The notes beneath the pieces were generated by a model. That model saw nothing but the letters and a program-made list of their open reading frames with translations, was not told the DNA's origin and made no database searches. From Muribaculaceae bacterium Isolate-037 (Harlan) (lineage in GTDB: Bacteria; Bacteroidota; Bacteroidia; Bacteroidales; Muribaculaceae), in the NCBI GenBank assembly GCA_003762615.1, contig RIAZ01000001.1:124001-188000 (forward strand): a stretch of 64,000 nt of DNA. The letters run 5' to 3'. Both the position numbers and the translations under genes were made by a program. Numbering within the stretch: the stretch's first letter is position 1; the number at the start of each line of letters is the position of its first letter. This document shows, piece by piece, positions 53,292 to 62,236 of the stretch.

Positions 53292-54683
53292 TTACTGTTT
53301 CTGAAACACACGTATATAGTCCACTTTCATGGTGATTGGCAGCGCACTTTCATCAACGCCCTTGTAGCCACCCCAATCGCCACCCCATGCGAGGTTGAGT
53401 ATCGGATAGAAGGCATAGTGGAAGGGCCAGCTGTCATGGTCGGAACCCATCTCTGCTTTGGTCACTTTGAGCTGGACCTTACCGTCAACGTATGTGGTGA
53501 TTGCATCCTCTGTCCATTCGAGGGCATAAGTGTGGAAGCCACCCTCCGCTCCGGCGCATTTCATCTCATGGGTCTTCTGTGTTCCCTTTGTATGGTTATA
53601 TTTCTCAGTATGCAACGATGATGACACCCTGTCGGCATCTGCGCCGACCTCCTCCATGATGTCAATCTCTCCACACTTAGGCCAGGGGTTGGTGCCCCAA
53701 TCCACATTGCAAGGCATCATCCAGAATGCAGGCCATGTACCTTTTCCCGACGGGAGCATGATGCGAGCCTCAATATAGCCGTAAAGCCAGCCTGTGGACG
53801 GACGGGCGTTGATACGTCCGGAATAGATCTTTCCATCCTTCCCCTTGAAGCAGTTAATGTTGAGGAATCCATCCTTTATCTCTGTGGTGCGCTTGCCGTC
53901 GATCTCTTTGTCGGTATAAGTCTGAAGCTCATTATTGACGTGTCCTGCCGCCCAATTCTCATGCACCCAGTCCTTTCCCGGGACGCTACCCTCATTGAAT
54001 TCATCGCTCCATACCAGCGAGTAGCCTTCGGGAGCAACAACCTCATCGCTAAGCTGCGATACCTCTATCTTGGAGGATGTCTCTCCACATGATAAGGTCA
54101 ATGTGGCATTGCGGGTAGACTCTCCGTCATTGGCGGCGGCTTTCACTGTCACTTCCGTGTCGCCTTTCCCACCCTTTACAGGTGAGACCGTGAGCCAGCT
54201 CTCAGATGATTCCAATGTCCAATCGGCGTTAGACGTCACTGTGAATGTGCCTGTCGATTCTTGTGCCCCGAATGTAAACGAAGAGGCTGTCGATATTGCC
54301 TTCTTCACGAAACTCTGGGTCAATGCCACTGTCTTTACCGCTTTGCCCCCCGACACGATGTTGATGGCTGCCGTGCGCTCCTCCATTCCGGAATTGGTCT
54401 GGACAGTAACCTTGACAATGGTAGACTCATTCTTGATCCCTCCCGACGGACGCAACGATACCCAATCGGCATCGCTCTTTACCGCCCAATCGGCATCTGC
54501 TGTCACGGTCAATTCAAGAGTAGCTGATTCCGGACCTGATGACAGGATTTCGGGGGCAACCGAAACCACTACATTCCCGGATGACTGCGAAGGCGCATCA
54601 TTGCCGTCATCACCACATGCGCCAAGCGTAGGGGTGATGAATAGCATCGATGCCATTATCGCTGATAGTACTGACTTTTTCAT
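53292..54683 (-). CDS. GH16 endo-beta-glucanase with two BACON domains
   Basis: 463 aa lipoprotein from the ATG at 54683 (MKKSVLSAIMASMLFITPTL, lipobox LGAC); the frame is open to 54767, but the inner ATG gives the signal. Two BACON domains (about 25-115 with ADWAVKSDADWVSLRPSGG; about 118-205 with SNADWTLESSESWLTVSP) probably hold the enzyme away from the membrane or bind mucin or glycan. The GH16 domain (about 215-463) has the active site GEIDIMEEVG: Glu339 nucleophile, Asp341, Glu344 acid/base. The EIDIME form with the internal Met is that of laminarinases (beta-1,3-glucanases). It should cut the polysaccharide at the cell surface for import by SusCD. Confidence 0.93.
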   Translation of the reverse strand: MKKSVLSAIMASMLFITPTLGACGDDGNDAPSQSSGNVVVSVAPEILSSGPESATLELTVTADADWAVKSDADWVSLRPSGGIKNESTIVKVTVQTNSGMEERTAAINIVSGGKAVKTVALTQSFVKKAISTASSFTFGAQESTGTFTVTSNADWTLESSESWLTVSPVKGGKGDTEVTVKAAANDGESTRNATLTLSCGETSSKIEVSQLSDEVVAPEGYSLVWSDEFNEGSVPGKDWVHENWAAGHVNNELQTYTDKEIDGKRTTEIKDGFLNINCFKGKDGKIYSGRINARPSTGWLYGYIEARIMLPSGKGTWPAFWMMPCNVDWGTNPWPKCGEIDIMEEVGADADRVSSSLHTEKYNHTKGTQKTHEMKCAGAEGGFHTYALEWTEDAITTYVDGKVQLKVTKAEMGSDHDSWPFHYAFYPILNLAWGGDWGGYKGVDESALPITMKVDYIRVFQKQ

Positions 54684-54820
54684 GTGTAGTTTTTGATTTT
54701 GGTTTTGTTTTCGTTTAACTTTAGGTGTAGTTTGATTCATGAGTATCCGAGCCTGCCCGGTGTTCATTTTCTCACCTGCATCAAGATTCCGGAATTGGAA
54801 CCCGTGCAGGTTTTCGGTTG

Positions 54821-54912
54821 CAAATGTAAGGTGTAAGCTTGATTCGTTGCAACTTTTTGCATGCTTTTTTATTACGTCACACTTATTTTTTCAATACGTC
54901 AACAATACATCA
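54821..54912 (-). promoter_or_regulatory. PUL 2 promoter with direct-repeat candidate operator
   Basis: On the minus strand: TTG (54852-54850), 21-bp spacer, TACATTTG (54828-54821); expected start near 54816, leader about 130 nt. Upstream, TACGTCA appears at 54873-54879 and 54895-54901 (22 bp apart), followed by TACATCA at 54906-54912. These lie 55-95 bp upstream of the start, where the SusR-like activator would be expected to bind. The rest of the 330-bp gap holds no ORF. Confidence 0.5.
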
Positions 54913-55013
54913 CAATAACTAAATATTTATCTCACAATATTTTAAGTATACGCTGTTAACAAATTTTTAAAGTCGTCATTAATGCCGGGAACCAGGTAAT
55001 TTCGAATATGAAG

Positions 55014-57941
55014 TCAGAATTTATTTATGAAGTCGGTCAGGCTGTCATCCCGCTCAAGTCCGAATTTCTTCCTGATGCGGTAGCGCATTGTCTCCACTCC
55101 CCTCACCGATATGTTGAGAAGAGGGGCTATCTCTTTTGTTGAAAGGTTCATCTTGAGATAAGCACACATCAGCACTTCATTATTCGACAAATCGAGGAAA
55201 CGCTGACGCAGTTTCTTTATGAAATCGTCATGCACAAGATCAAATTCCTCAACCACCCTATTGAACACCTGATCGCTCTTTATATCGACCGTCACCTTCC
55301 CCTGGAGTTCCTGTATCGCCCGTCGGGCATCCCCCTGGCTCTTGGGAAGCATCTGCTGGATATTCTGCAAATCGCGTTTCACGGTCTGCAATGTCTCATT
55401 CTTATGCGACAGACTCATCATCACATTCGCCATCTCCTGCGCCTTATGACGAAGCTCCTTGTCGAGTTTCTCCTTCTCCAGTTCGATTATCTTATGGTCT
55501 TTCAGCTTAGACTCCCATTCAAAATCTGCTTGCTGGCGTATAAGCTGCGCATCTTTCTCCCTGATAAGAGCCTGCTGCTTACGATGCACACGCATACGCT
55601 CAAGCATTATGCAACCGTAGACCATCGCAATAGCCAATATCACGTAGACCGACATTGCCCACCCGCTTCTCCACCACGGGGGCAACACCCGGAACTCTAT
55701 GGAATCCACACTCTCCAACCCGTCGGGAGAGATTGCCTTTATATCGAAACGGAAGTCGCCATTTTTCAGATTAGTGTATTCCTTCACGTTGGAGGATGAT
55801 GGTGAGCTCCATTTCTCATGGTTCAGACGGCAACTGTAGACCACTCCTTGTGCCGACTCAAGAGGATTGCCAAATTCTATCTTTATACTGTTTTCTGAAT
55901 ATCTGAGCACGATCGTCCCCTTCTCCGATATGAAATTTCCCCGGAATATGGTGGAATCCTTCATTGCCGTAACCGCCACCCTACCGATGCGCGACAAGGG
56001 TGCAATAGGGAGTACGGTATCTGGATGATTCTCATCTGCCGATGGGTCGGAAAAATCAAAAAACAGGAATCCGGTATGGGTAGGATAGGCAAGATAGTCG
56101 GATGAAACCGGGAAAAACAGATCCCCATCATGGATGGGACGGGTGTCGGATCCGAGCAGGAGAAGGCGGCGCACTCCGAGTATCCCCGCCGGATCCGCAC
56201 ATATAATCTCCTTATCGGTAAGGGCATACAGCTTGCCGTCGCGCTTCTTAAGCCGCCGCACATTCTTAGGTGATCCTATCAGTAGACCAAGTCTTTCATC
56301 TCGCACTATCGAGTTTGCCTTAGAATCATAACGCCATATACCGGATGGGGCGGCGAAATAGATGTCGTTGTCTATACGGCTTACCGACACATCGGAGGTC
56401 AGTGACTGCCCATCCGCTGTCGCTCTATAATTATAAGTGTCTTTCACTCTCATTGTGGCAGTGTCGATATCCAGACGGTATATGCCGCTCTCCCCATCAT
56501 AACTCCATAGCTTTGTGGGAGATTCCTGCACGAAATTATAGCAGCTCCCCTTATAGCCGTCGATTGCCCCGATCAGTATCCATGTGTCACCTCTCTTCTC
56601 TATTATCTGGAACCCGAAATATGTGCCGACATACGCACGCCGGTGTGTCCCCCGCAGAAGTTTGAGATCCCACGTGCCATTGGTTCCCTCTATCCTCTTT
56701 GCCAATCCATCCTTGACAATAAACAGTCCACGGTCATGACAACAGAAGAGGTCGCCATCGATCTCCGTAAGCCCCCACACCTGTCCCGTCACTCCCGGAA
56801 TCTGCCGGAATGTTACCCCGGATATATCCTCTCCGGGAGTATAATCAAAATAGAAGAGCCCACGGTTGGTGCCGAGATACATCTTACCTTTGTGAATGGC
56901 TACCGCCGAACCGGAACCGATGGGAAGATTGTTGTTGGAGAATGTCTCCACCGGTGTGGTGAGCATTATCTCCGCCACTCCTACGTCAAGTCCTGTCCAC
57001 AGATTGCCCGAAGAGTCAAAGCCCAACGACAGGACAGTATTATTGGGGAGTCCGGATGACTCACTATATACGCTCTTTGATCCGGTTGACATATCGACAG
57101 TCACCACTCCATTACCGATACTGCCCAATGCAAGCGTCCCACCGAATATATCCGCGCTGAATATCTCCCCCACGGCAGCGGCAGATTCCGACACCACTTT
57201 AAGATACGTAAGTTCATTACGATCATAGCGGAACACTCCCCTGTCGGCAGTCACTATCAGCATCGACTTACCGTAAGGCAATATCCCCCTTATTCTACAT
57301 CCTTTCAGCAAGTCTGCCCCCGGAGCATCCACCACTGTCCTCCCCATCAAAAATTTAAGTCCGTCTCCGGATCCCAGCCAGAGAACGTCGTCAATCATAT
57401 TGGAGCAATCAAGCTTGAAACTACAATCTATACGGTAATGTTGGTTCTTATCCTGATCATACACTATTATATTCATGTCGCCCTGTGCGTACACCTCATT
57501 CTTACTGGGATATATGCCCCATATATTCCCTATATAACGGTCGTTTCCGACACTGTCGCTGAGGCATACATATTTCAATGATTCACTTGAAGAGGGAAGG
57601 AAATAGCCGAACTCATTTATACCCCCGACATACAGCCGATAGGATTCCTCATCCATCCTCACGCTGCGTGCGGCATAACGGTTGTTGAGTCTGAAGAGGT
57701 CAATCGCAGAGCCGTCATATTGAATCACACCGTCCTGTGTGGCGAAAAACGTCCATCTGTCGCCGTATGTGGCAACGCTCCAGGCTTTTGCCACTGACAA
57801 CATCGTGTTGGGGTATGAACGTATTATCTTCAACCCAATGGCATTGGCAGATTGGCATTGAACCATCGCCATCATTATCAGGAATATGACGACTATAGTA
57901 TCGGACAAGCTATTTATCTTGCAGAAGGCATATTGTCTCAT
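55014..57941 (-). CDS. SusR-like one-component regulator with periplasmic propeller and LuxR-type HTH
   Basis: 975 aa. Signal or membrane anchor near residues 14-34; a large periplasmic propeller sensor (about 40-620, several LWTGLDVG- and MYLGTNRGLF-type repeats); Y_Y_Y-like domain (about 680-750); transmembrane helix after VLPPWWRSGWAMSVYVILAI (about 760-785); long coiled coil (about 790-890, EKLDKELRHKAQEMANVMMS); LuxR-type HTH at the end (LSTKEIAPLLNISVRGVETM, about 930-950). There is no histidine kinase or receiver, so ligand binding is passed directly to DNA binding, as in SusR. It stands at the head of PUL 2 and should activate the GH16-susCD genes. Confidence 0.92.
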   Translation of the reverse strand: MRQYAFCKINSLSDTIVVIFLIMMAMVQCQSANAIGLKIIRSYPNTMLSVAKAWSVATYGDRWTFFATQDGVIQYDGSAIDLFRLNNRYAARSVRMDEESYRLYVGGINEFGYFLPSSSESLKYVCLSDSVGNDRYIGNIWGIYPSKNEVYAQGDMNIIVYDQDKNQHYRIDCSFKLDCSNMIDDVLWLGSGDGLKFLMGRTVVDAPGADLLKGCRIRGILPYGKSMLIVTADRGVFRYDRNELTYLKVVSESAAAVGEIFSADIFGGTLALGSIGNGVVTVDMSTGSKSVYSESSGLPNNTVLSLGFDSSGNLWTGLDVGVAEIMLTTPVETFSNNNLPIGSGSAVAIHKGKMYLGTNRGLFYFDYTPGEDISGVTFRQIPGVTGQVWGLTEIDGDLFCCHDRGLFIVKDGLAKRIEGTNGTWDLKLLRGTHRRAYVGTYFGFQIIEKRGDTWILIGAIDGYKGSCYNFVQESPTKLWSYDGESGIYRLDIDTATMRVKDTYNYRATADGQSLTSDVSVSRIDNDIYFAAPSGIWRYDSKANSIVRDERLGLLIGSPKNVRRLKKRDGKLYALTDKEIICADPAGILGVRRLLLLGSDTRPIHDGDLFFPVSSDYLAYPTHTGFLFFDFSDPSADENHPDTVLPIAPLSRIGRVAVTAMKDSTIFRGNFISEKGTIVLRYSENSIKIEFGNPLESAQGVVYSCRLNHEKWSSPSSSNVKEYTNLKNGDFRFDIKAISPDGLESVDSIEFRVLPPWWRSGWAMSVYVILAIAMVYGCIMLERMRVHRKQQALIREKDAQLIRQQADFEWESKLKDHKIIELEKEKLDKELRHKAQEMANVMMSLSHKNETLQTVKRDLQNIQQMLPKSQGDARRAIQELQGKVTVDIKSDQVFNRVVEEFDLVHDDFIKKLRQRFLDLSNNEVLMCAYLKMNLSTKEIAPLLNISVRGVETMRYRIRKKFGLERDDSLTDFINKF

Positions 57942-58074
57942 GTTAGTAGTCTAAAGTTTTTCATTCCATTCGGTCATGATGAGGCGTGCATATCATTTCA
58001 CCTCTCTCGTATTGATGACTTTTCCAACCATATCAACAAGGTCTGGCTGAACTTCCGGCAACCGAATTTGCCTC

Positions 58075-58106
58075 CAAAATTAAAAAACTTTTCCCATATT
58101 CACAAA
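58075..58106 (-). promoter_or_regulatory. Promoter of the SusR-like gene
   Basis: On the minus strand: TTTG (58106-58103), 20-bp spacer, TAATTTTG (58082-58075). Both boxes match the consensus; the expected start is near 58069, giving a leader of about 130 nt. Confidence 0.7.
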
Positions 58107-58217
58107 AAATTGTCATAATTCCAGCGTCATAATTAAAATTACATTATCAAATTCATACCTTTTCTCTCTTTTTATCCTATTCTGCATATTTTTCTTCAAT
58201 AATAATTTACAAAATTC

Positions 58218-58246
58218 TTGGAGTATAAATATTTTTATTAATTTTG
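58218..58246 (+). promoter_or_regulatory. Promoter of the putative structured RNA
   Basis: TTG (58218-58220), 18-bp spacer, TAATTTTG (58239-58246). No gene start follows within 380 bp, but a structured, hairpin-terminated stretch does. Confidence 0.55.
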
Positions 58247-58251
58247 CATCC

Positions 58252-58565
58252 ACACACCGAAGCGACACAAGCACTTGATATGCTTGATAAGTCCGACTCC
58301 GATTCTGAGAAGATTCGAACGCGATTAACGCTTCACATCAACTACCATGCAACATCGGCTGAGAGAATCCGCAGGTGTTGCCATCGGCCAGAGTTCTGTT
58401 CTTTTAATTTTGTCACTACGGCCGATGTATGTTTGGTTGAATAATGGTACATTGGAATCCACCGGCTTTGCCGGAATGATCCTTTGGAGTCAGCGACATT
58501 TCTTTCAGTTTTTTCATGTCGTGGCTCTAAAAAATCAAAGGGCGGCTCCGTGAGGTGTCGCCCTT
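58252..58565 (+). ncRNA. Putative structured non-coding RNA upstream of metX
   Basis: About 310 nt between a promoter and a terminator-like hairpin, without a plausible ORF. Possible helices: CAAGCA-N7-TGCTTG (58268-58286); CATCGGCC (58382-58389) with GGCCGATG (58420-58427), or alternatively ACATCGGC (58352-58359) with GCCGATGT (58421-58428); CCGGC-TTT-GCCGG (58462-58474); CGACAT (58494-58499) with ATGTCG (58516-58521). At the end AAGGGCG pairs with CGCCCTT (58538-58565) over a GTGA loop. GCGACAC at the 5' end (58262-58268) is complementary to GTGTCGC (58555-58561) and could close the molecule in competition with the final hairpin. I find no 6S, tmRNA, RNase P or SAM-riboswitch signature. It may belong to a described Bacteroidales RNA family or be new. 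Confidence 0.5.
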
Positions 58566-58597
58566 ATTGTCGGAGTGAGATAAAATTTCTATCTTTG
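58566..58597 (+). promoter_or_regulatory. Promoter of metX
   Basis: ATTG (58566-58569), 20-bp spacer, TATCTTTG (58590-58597). Expected start near 58603, leader about 28 nt. It begins right after the hairpin that ends the putative RNA. Confidence 0.7.
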
Positions 58598-58630
58598 CAC
58601 TTGGTTTTTAACCTCTCGTTCAATCTGACA

Positions 58631-59650
58631 ATGAAACAATTCTTTCACTCTGATGCCCCTTTCTCTCTCGAATGTGGCGAAACGCTACCCTCTCTCTCCA
58701 TCGCTTTCCACACTTACGGCTCCTTGAATGAGGACCGAAGCAATGTAATATGGGTCATGCATGGGTTGACCGCCAATTCCGACGTGGCTGACTGGTGGCC
58801 CGGCACGGTCGGAGAGGGTCTTTTCCTCGATCCATCAAAATATTTTATTGTCTGTGCCAACATGCTCGGTTCTTGCTACGGCACGACAGGTCCATCGTCA
58901 ATAAATCCTGCCACAGGTGAACCCTGGTGTGACTCATTCCCCCGCGTGACAATACGCGATATGGTGCATGCACATCAGCTACTCGCGAAGCATCTCGGAA
59001 TCACAAGGCTACATGAGATGATCGGCGTATCTCTCGGAGGGTTTCAGGCGATTGAATGGATGGTGACCGATCCGCAGATAGCGGAAAACGTGATGTTCTG
59101 TGCCACCGATTCCTCTTGCAGCCCTTGGCTTGCGGCTTTCAATCAGTCGATGTATATGGCGATAAAGACCGACCCGACCTGGGGGCTACACTCTCTCGAT
59201 GCAGCCAAGAAAGGGCTTGCCACTGCCCGCTCAATCGCCCTAATAAGCTATCGTGGACCTTTCGCCTACAACATGAGCCAGCGTGATCCGGAAGAGAAAC
59301 CCGACCCATTCTTCCATCGTGTGCAGACTTATCAGGAATATCAGGGGAAGAAGCTGTGTGACAGGTTCGACGTCTATTCCTACGTGCGTATATGCCAGAG
59401 CGGCGACTCCCACGACGTCGGAAGGGGAAGAGGCGGTCTCGAAAACGCGCTGAAGAGAATAAATGCCAACACTCTCGTGATCGGAATCAACTCCGACATC
59501 CTCTTCCCTCCAGCTTGCCTTGAGGAGCTGGCAAAGAGGATACCGGGATCAAGACTTGAGCTCATGGACTCGAAATTCGCACATGACGGCTTCCTCATCG
59601 AGCATGAGAAACTGAATGAGATAATGCTCCGTTGGAGGGAGTCAAGATAA
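58631..59650 (+). CDS. metX: Homoserine O-acetyltransferase
   Basis: 339 aa from the ATG at 58631 (MKQFFHSDAPFSLECGETLP); the longer frame from 58484 crosses the RNA and promoter and is not used. The alpha/beta hydrolase fold has Ser134 in GVSLGGFQA, Asp in GINSDILFP and His in KFAHDGFLIE. It transfers acetyl from acetyl-CoA to L-homoserine, the first committed step toward methionine by direct sulfhydrylation or transsulfuration. CYGTTGPSS is the usual oxyanion/substrate region. It lies two kilobases from cysE, the matching acetyltransferase for serine. Confidence 0.92.
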   Translation: MKQFFHSDAPFSLECGETLPSLSIAFHTYGSLNEDRSNVIWVMHGLTANSDVADWWPGTVGEGLFLDPSKYFIVCANMLGSCYGTTGPSSINPATGEPWCDSFPRVTIRDMVHAHQLLAKHLGITRLHEMIGVSLGGFQAIEWMVTDPQIAENVMFCATDSSCSPWLAAFNQSMYMAIKTDPTWGLHSLDAAKKGLATARSIALISYRGPFAYNMSQRDPEEKPDPFFHRVQTYQEYQGKKLCDRFDVYSYVRICQSGDSHDVGRGRGGLENALKRINANTLVIGINSDILFPPACLEELAKRIPGSRLELMDSKFAHDGFLIEHEKLNEIMLRWRESR

Positions 59651-59731
59651 ACCATCCACTCGATTTTGGGTCATAATATTGATAATATGACGATACTGAG
59701 GATTATTTTTCAGTTTTCGGAATTTATTGAT

Positions 59732-59739
59732 TAACTTTG
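59732..59739 (+). promoter_or_regulatory. -7 promoter element of the OmpA-like gene
   Basis: TAACTTTG matches TAnnTTTG, with a poor -33. Transcription would start near 59745, giving a leader of about 43 nt. Confidence 0.55.
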
Positions 59740-59787
59740 CAGAAATTTATAGCGCGGCGTCTGCCGCCATTAACAAAAAAATCAATT

Positions 59788-60648
59788 ATGAAATTCAAGC
59801 ATTTATTCCTTGGATTCGCTCTCGTAGGCATAATGTCTACAAGCTGCGTCCCCAACAAAAAGTATGCAGAGCTCCAGACAAAGTATGACGAGCTCCAGAC
59901 CACCTACGGCAGCACACGCGAAGATCTCATCAACTGCAATGCCAACACCCGCAATCTCGAGTCGCAGCTCCAGGCAGCAAAACAGGGCAACCTTGAGCTC
60001 AAGAAAGGGATGCAGGATCTCAAGAACACTCTCGACAAGAGTATGGATGCCAACGCTCAGGGCAGCGTCAACATCGCAAAGCTCGTAGACGAGATCAATG
60101 CTTCAAACCAATATATCAAACAGCTTGTAGAAGCCAAATCTAAGTCTGACTCGCTCAACATAGCCCTCACCAATAGACTGACCCGCTCGCTCACAACCGA
60201 CGAGATGAAGGAAGTGGACGTAAAGGTGCTGAAAGGCGTGGTGTATATATCTCTCGCTGACAATATGCTCTTCAAGAGCGGCAGCTATGAGGTGAACAGC
60301 CGTGCGATGGAGACTCTTTCCAAAATAGCAAAGATTCTTAAGGATTATAAGGATTTTGACGTGCTTGTGGAAGGAAACACCGACAATGTGCCTATCTCCA
60401 AGACTAACATCCGCAACAACTGGGACCTCTCTGCCCTTCGTGCATCTTCAATCGTGCAAGTGCTTCAGAATAATTTCGGCATTGATCCCAAGCGTATGTC
60501 TGCTGCCGGACGCGGTGAGTTTAATCCTATCTCCGACAACGACTCCGAGCTCGGCAAACAGCGTAACCGGCGCACAGAGATCATCATCACTCCGAAGCTT
60601 GACGAGTTTATGGATCTCATCGACAAGGCTCCCGAGACTGAAGACTAA
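59788..60648 (+). CDS. OmpA-family peptidoglycan-binding lipoprotein
   Basis: 286 aa from the ATG at 59788 (MKFKHLFLGFALVGIMSTSC, lipobox STSC); the upstream in-frame ATG at 59737 lacks signal character. A long coiled coil (about residues 22-130, LQTKYDELQTTYGSTREDLI, QLQAAKQGNLELKKGM) leads to the C-terminal OmpA domain (about 155-275) with NTDNVPI, NWDLSALRASSIV and GRGEFNPI. It tethers the outer membrane to peptidoglycan. Codon use is strongly biased (ctc, aag, cgc), which suggests high expression. A strong terminator follows. Confidence 0.92.
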   Translation: MKFKHLFLGFALVGIMSTSCVPNKKYAELQTKYDELQTTYGSTREDLINCNANTRNLESQLQAAKQGNLELKKGMQDLKNTLDKSMDANAQGSVNIAKLVDEINASNQYIKQLVEAKSKSDSLNIALTNRLTRSLTTDEMKEVDVKVLKGVVYISLADNMLFKSGSYEVNSRAMETLSKIAKILKDYKDFDVLVEGNTDNVPISKTNIRNNWDLSALRASSIVQVLQNNFGIDPKRMSAAGRGEFNPISDNDSELGKQRNRRTEIIITPKLDEFMDLIDKAPETED

Positions 60649-60661
60649 TCTCATATTCACC

Positions 60662-60702
60662 AAAGGACGGGCGCAATTCCCTTGCGTCCGTCCTTTTTTT
60701 AT
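60662..60702 (+). terminator. Terminator of the OmpA-like gene
   Basis: AAAGGACGGGCGCAA pairs with TTGCGTCCGTCCTTT (one bulge or mismatch), followed by TTTTATTA. A strong intrinsic terminator. Confidence 0.9.
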
Positions 60703-60728
60703 TATGTCGCTGTTTTTATTCTATGGTC

Positions 60729-61238
60729 ATGAAAACCCGATTGATTGCACCATTATTGGCAATACTTCTCTCCGGATGCATCACGGAGAAGGATGAGGAA
60801 AATATCGGAATTCAGCGTGGTGACGCGCTGCCGGACTTCTCCGTTGACCTTTCCGACGGCAGACGGATATCTGCCGTCGACATGAAGGGGAAGAGGGTGC
60901 TGATTGAATTTTTCAACACGTCATGCGGAGATTGCCGGCGGGGACTCCCGTCTGTGGATAGTGTATATCTTGAATATAAGGATAATCCGGATGTGCTGGT
61001 AATGGCTATCGCACGCGATGAAAGGGCCGCGGAGATTGAAAGCTATTGGGAAAGCAATGGTCTGTCAATCCCATATTCCGCACAAGACGACAGACGGATC
61101 TACAATCTCTTTGCAACCACGGGAATCCCTCGCACATTCATCTCGAATGAACAGGGAATGGTAGTAGCCACTTTCGGGGATGCCGACCTCCCCACATTCT
61201 CCATGCTGCGGGATACCCTCACGTCTCCTTCTGACTGA
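60729..61238 (+). CDS. Thioredoxin-like (TlpA/ResA-type) lipoprotein
   Basis: 169 aa from the ATG at 60729 (MKTRLIAPLLAILLSGC; lipobox LLSGC); an ATG two codons upstream is less likely. The thioredoxin fold carries Cys66-Gly-Asp-Cys69 in FFNTSCGDCRRGLP, and the cis-Pro loop is GIPRTF. It is probably a periplasmic reductant or redox partner, for instance in cytochrome maturation or disulfide repair. The CGDC pair differs from the more common CPPC/CxPC forms. The last 20 bp overlap the 3' end of the convergent cysE gene. Confidence 0.85.
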   Translation: MKTRLIAPLLAILLSGCITEKDEENIGIQRGDALPDFSVDLSDGRRISAVDMKGKRVLIEFFNTSCGDCRRGLPSVDSVYLEYKDNPDVLVMAIARDERAAEIESYWESNGLSIPYSAQDDRRIYNLFATTGIPRTFISNEQGMVVATFGDADLPTFSMLRDTLTSPSD

Positions 61239-62112
61239 ATGCCTTCTGCTGCACTATGCGCGACCATGGCTCAACGGAATGGGTAAGCCAGATATTACCT
61301 CCGATCACTGAGTCGTGACCTACCGTTATCCGCCCCAATATGGTGGAATTTGAGTAGATTGTCACGTTATCCTCTATGATGGGATGACGCGGTATGTTGA
61401 GCGGATGCCCGTTGCTGTCAAGCGAGAAGTTCTTCGCGCCGAGCGTGACGCCCTGATATAGCGTAACGTGATTTCCGATGATGCACGTCTCCCCTATCAC
61501 CACGCCTGTGCCGTGGTCTATGGCGAAGTATTCACCTATGGTGGCACCGGGATTGATGTCGATGCCGGTGGTGGAATGAGCAAGCTCCGTGATGACGCGG
61601 GGAATAACAGGAATACCCAATTTCAGCAGGACATGTGCCGACCGGTAATGCACCATGGCGTTGACCACCGGATAGCTAAGTATGATCTCTGCATAGTTGT
61701 CGGCGGCAGGGTCATTGTCATACATTGCCTCCACATCCGTGAAAAGGAGCCGCTTGATCTCCGGAAGCTCATCTATAAACTGCAACGCAAGCAATGATGC
61801 CTCTTCCGACACTTCCTCCTCCTCATACGTATTGTCGAAACGCAGTGCCCTCCTTATCTCTGTATGAAGCAGGGAGTATAGTTTCTCAATATTCACTCCA
61901 AGATAACATGAACGGATCCTCTCATTATTGCGCCGGCAGTCAAAGAAATCAGGAAACACAATCGCCCTGACCAACGACACTATATCCCTAAGTCCGGCAA
62001 CCGATGGGAACGCCCCATCCCCACGTGGCACCATGCGCATCTCCTGAGGCGAGGACTGCGACAGAATCCTTACATTTCTCAACAATCTCTCCTCTATTGG
62101 CAGTCTGTTCAT
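61219..62112 (-). CDS. cysE: Serine O-acetyltransferase
   Basis: 297 aa. N-terminal helical domain (about residues 1-180) followed by left-handed beta-helix hexapeptide repeats (about 180-275): GIDINPGATIGEYFAIDHGT, VIGETCIIGNHVTLYQGVTL, then PIIEDNVTIYSNSTILGRIT. The HGTGVVIGE and DH motifs are those of CysE. It acetylates serine with acetyl-CoA for cysteine synthesis. The protein is the long form found in Bacteroidetes and plants. The -7 element TAATTTTG (62159-62152) lies upstream. The 3' end overlaps the thioredoxin-like gene on the other strand. Confidence 0.93.
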   Translation of the reverse strand: MNRLPIEERLLRNVRILSQSSPQEMRMVPRGDGAFPSVAGLRDIVSLVRAIVFPDFFDCRRNNERIRSCYLGVNIEKLYSLLHTEIRRALRFDNTYEEEEVSEEASLLALQFIDELPEIKRLLFTDVEAMYDNDPAADNYAEIILSYPVVNAMVHYRSAHVLLKLGIPVIPRVITELAHSTTGIDINPGATIGEYFAIDHGTGVVIGETCIIGNHVTLYQGVTLGAKNFSLDSNGHPLNIPRHPIIEDNVTIYSNSTILGRITVGHDSVIGGNIWLTHSVEPWSRIVQQKAFSQKET

Positions 62113-62151
62113 CTATCTGTTTTTATTTCATTTAATTTTCATAATTCCTCA

Positions 62152-62220
62152 CAAAATTACACATAAATCCTCATAAAATCATATCTTTTCTAAAAAATAC
62201 ACGAGAAAGGGTTAGTTTTG
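62152..62220. promoter_or_regulatory. Divergent -7 elements for cysE and the SDR gene
   Basis: TAATTTTG on the minus strand (62159-62152) serves cysE; TAGTTTTG on the plus strand (62213-62220) serves the SDR gene. The -33 regions are poor for both. Confidence 0.55.
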
Positions 62221-62236
62221 TAAAAAAAATCATGAT

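Noticed and set aside
54070..54696. 208-aa plus-strand frame
   Set aside because: Antisense of the GH16 N-terminus and BACON domains; low-complexity Ser/Val/Thr composition typical of a shadow.
58252..58565. SAM, TPP or cobalamin riboswitch, 6S RNA, tmRNA or RNase P RNA
   Set aside because: None of the conserved core strings of these RNAs could be found; the stretch is kept only as an unnamed structured RNA.
58244..58630. Short plus-strand frames before metX, and the long form of MetX from 58484
   Set aside because: They cross the structured RNA and the metX promoter; metX homologues begin near MKQFFHSDAP at 58631.
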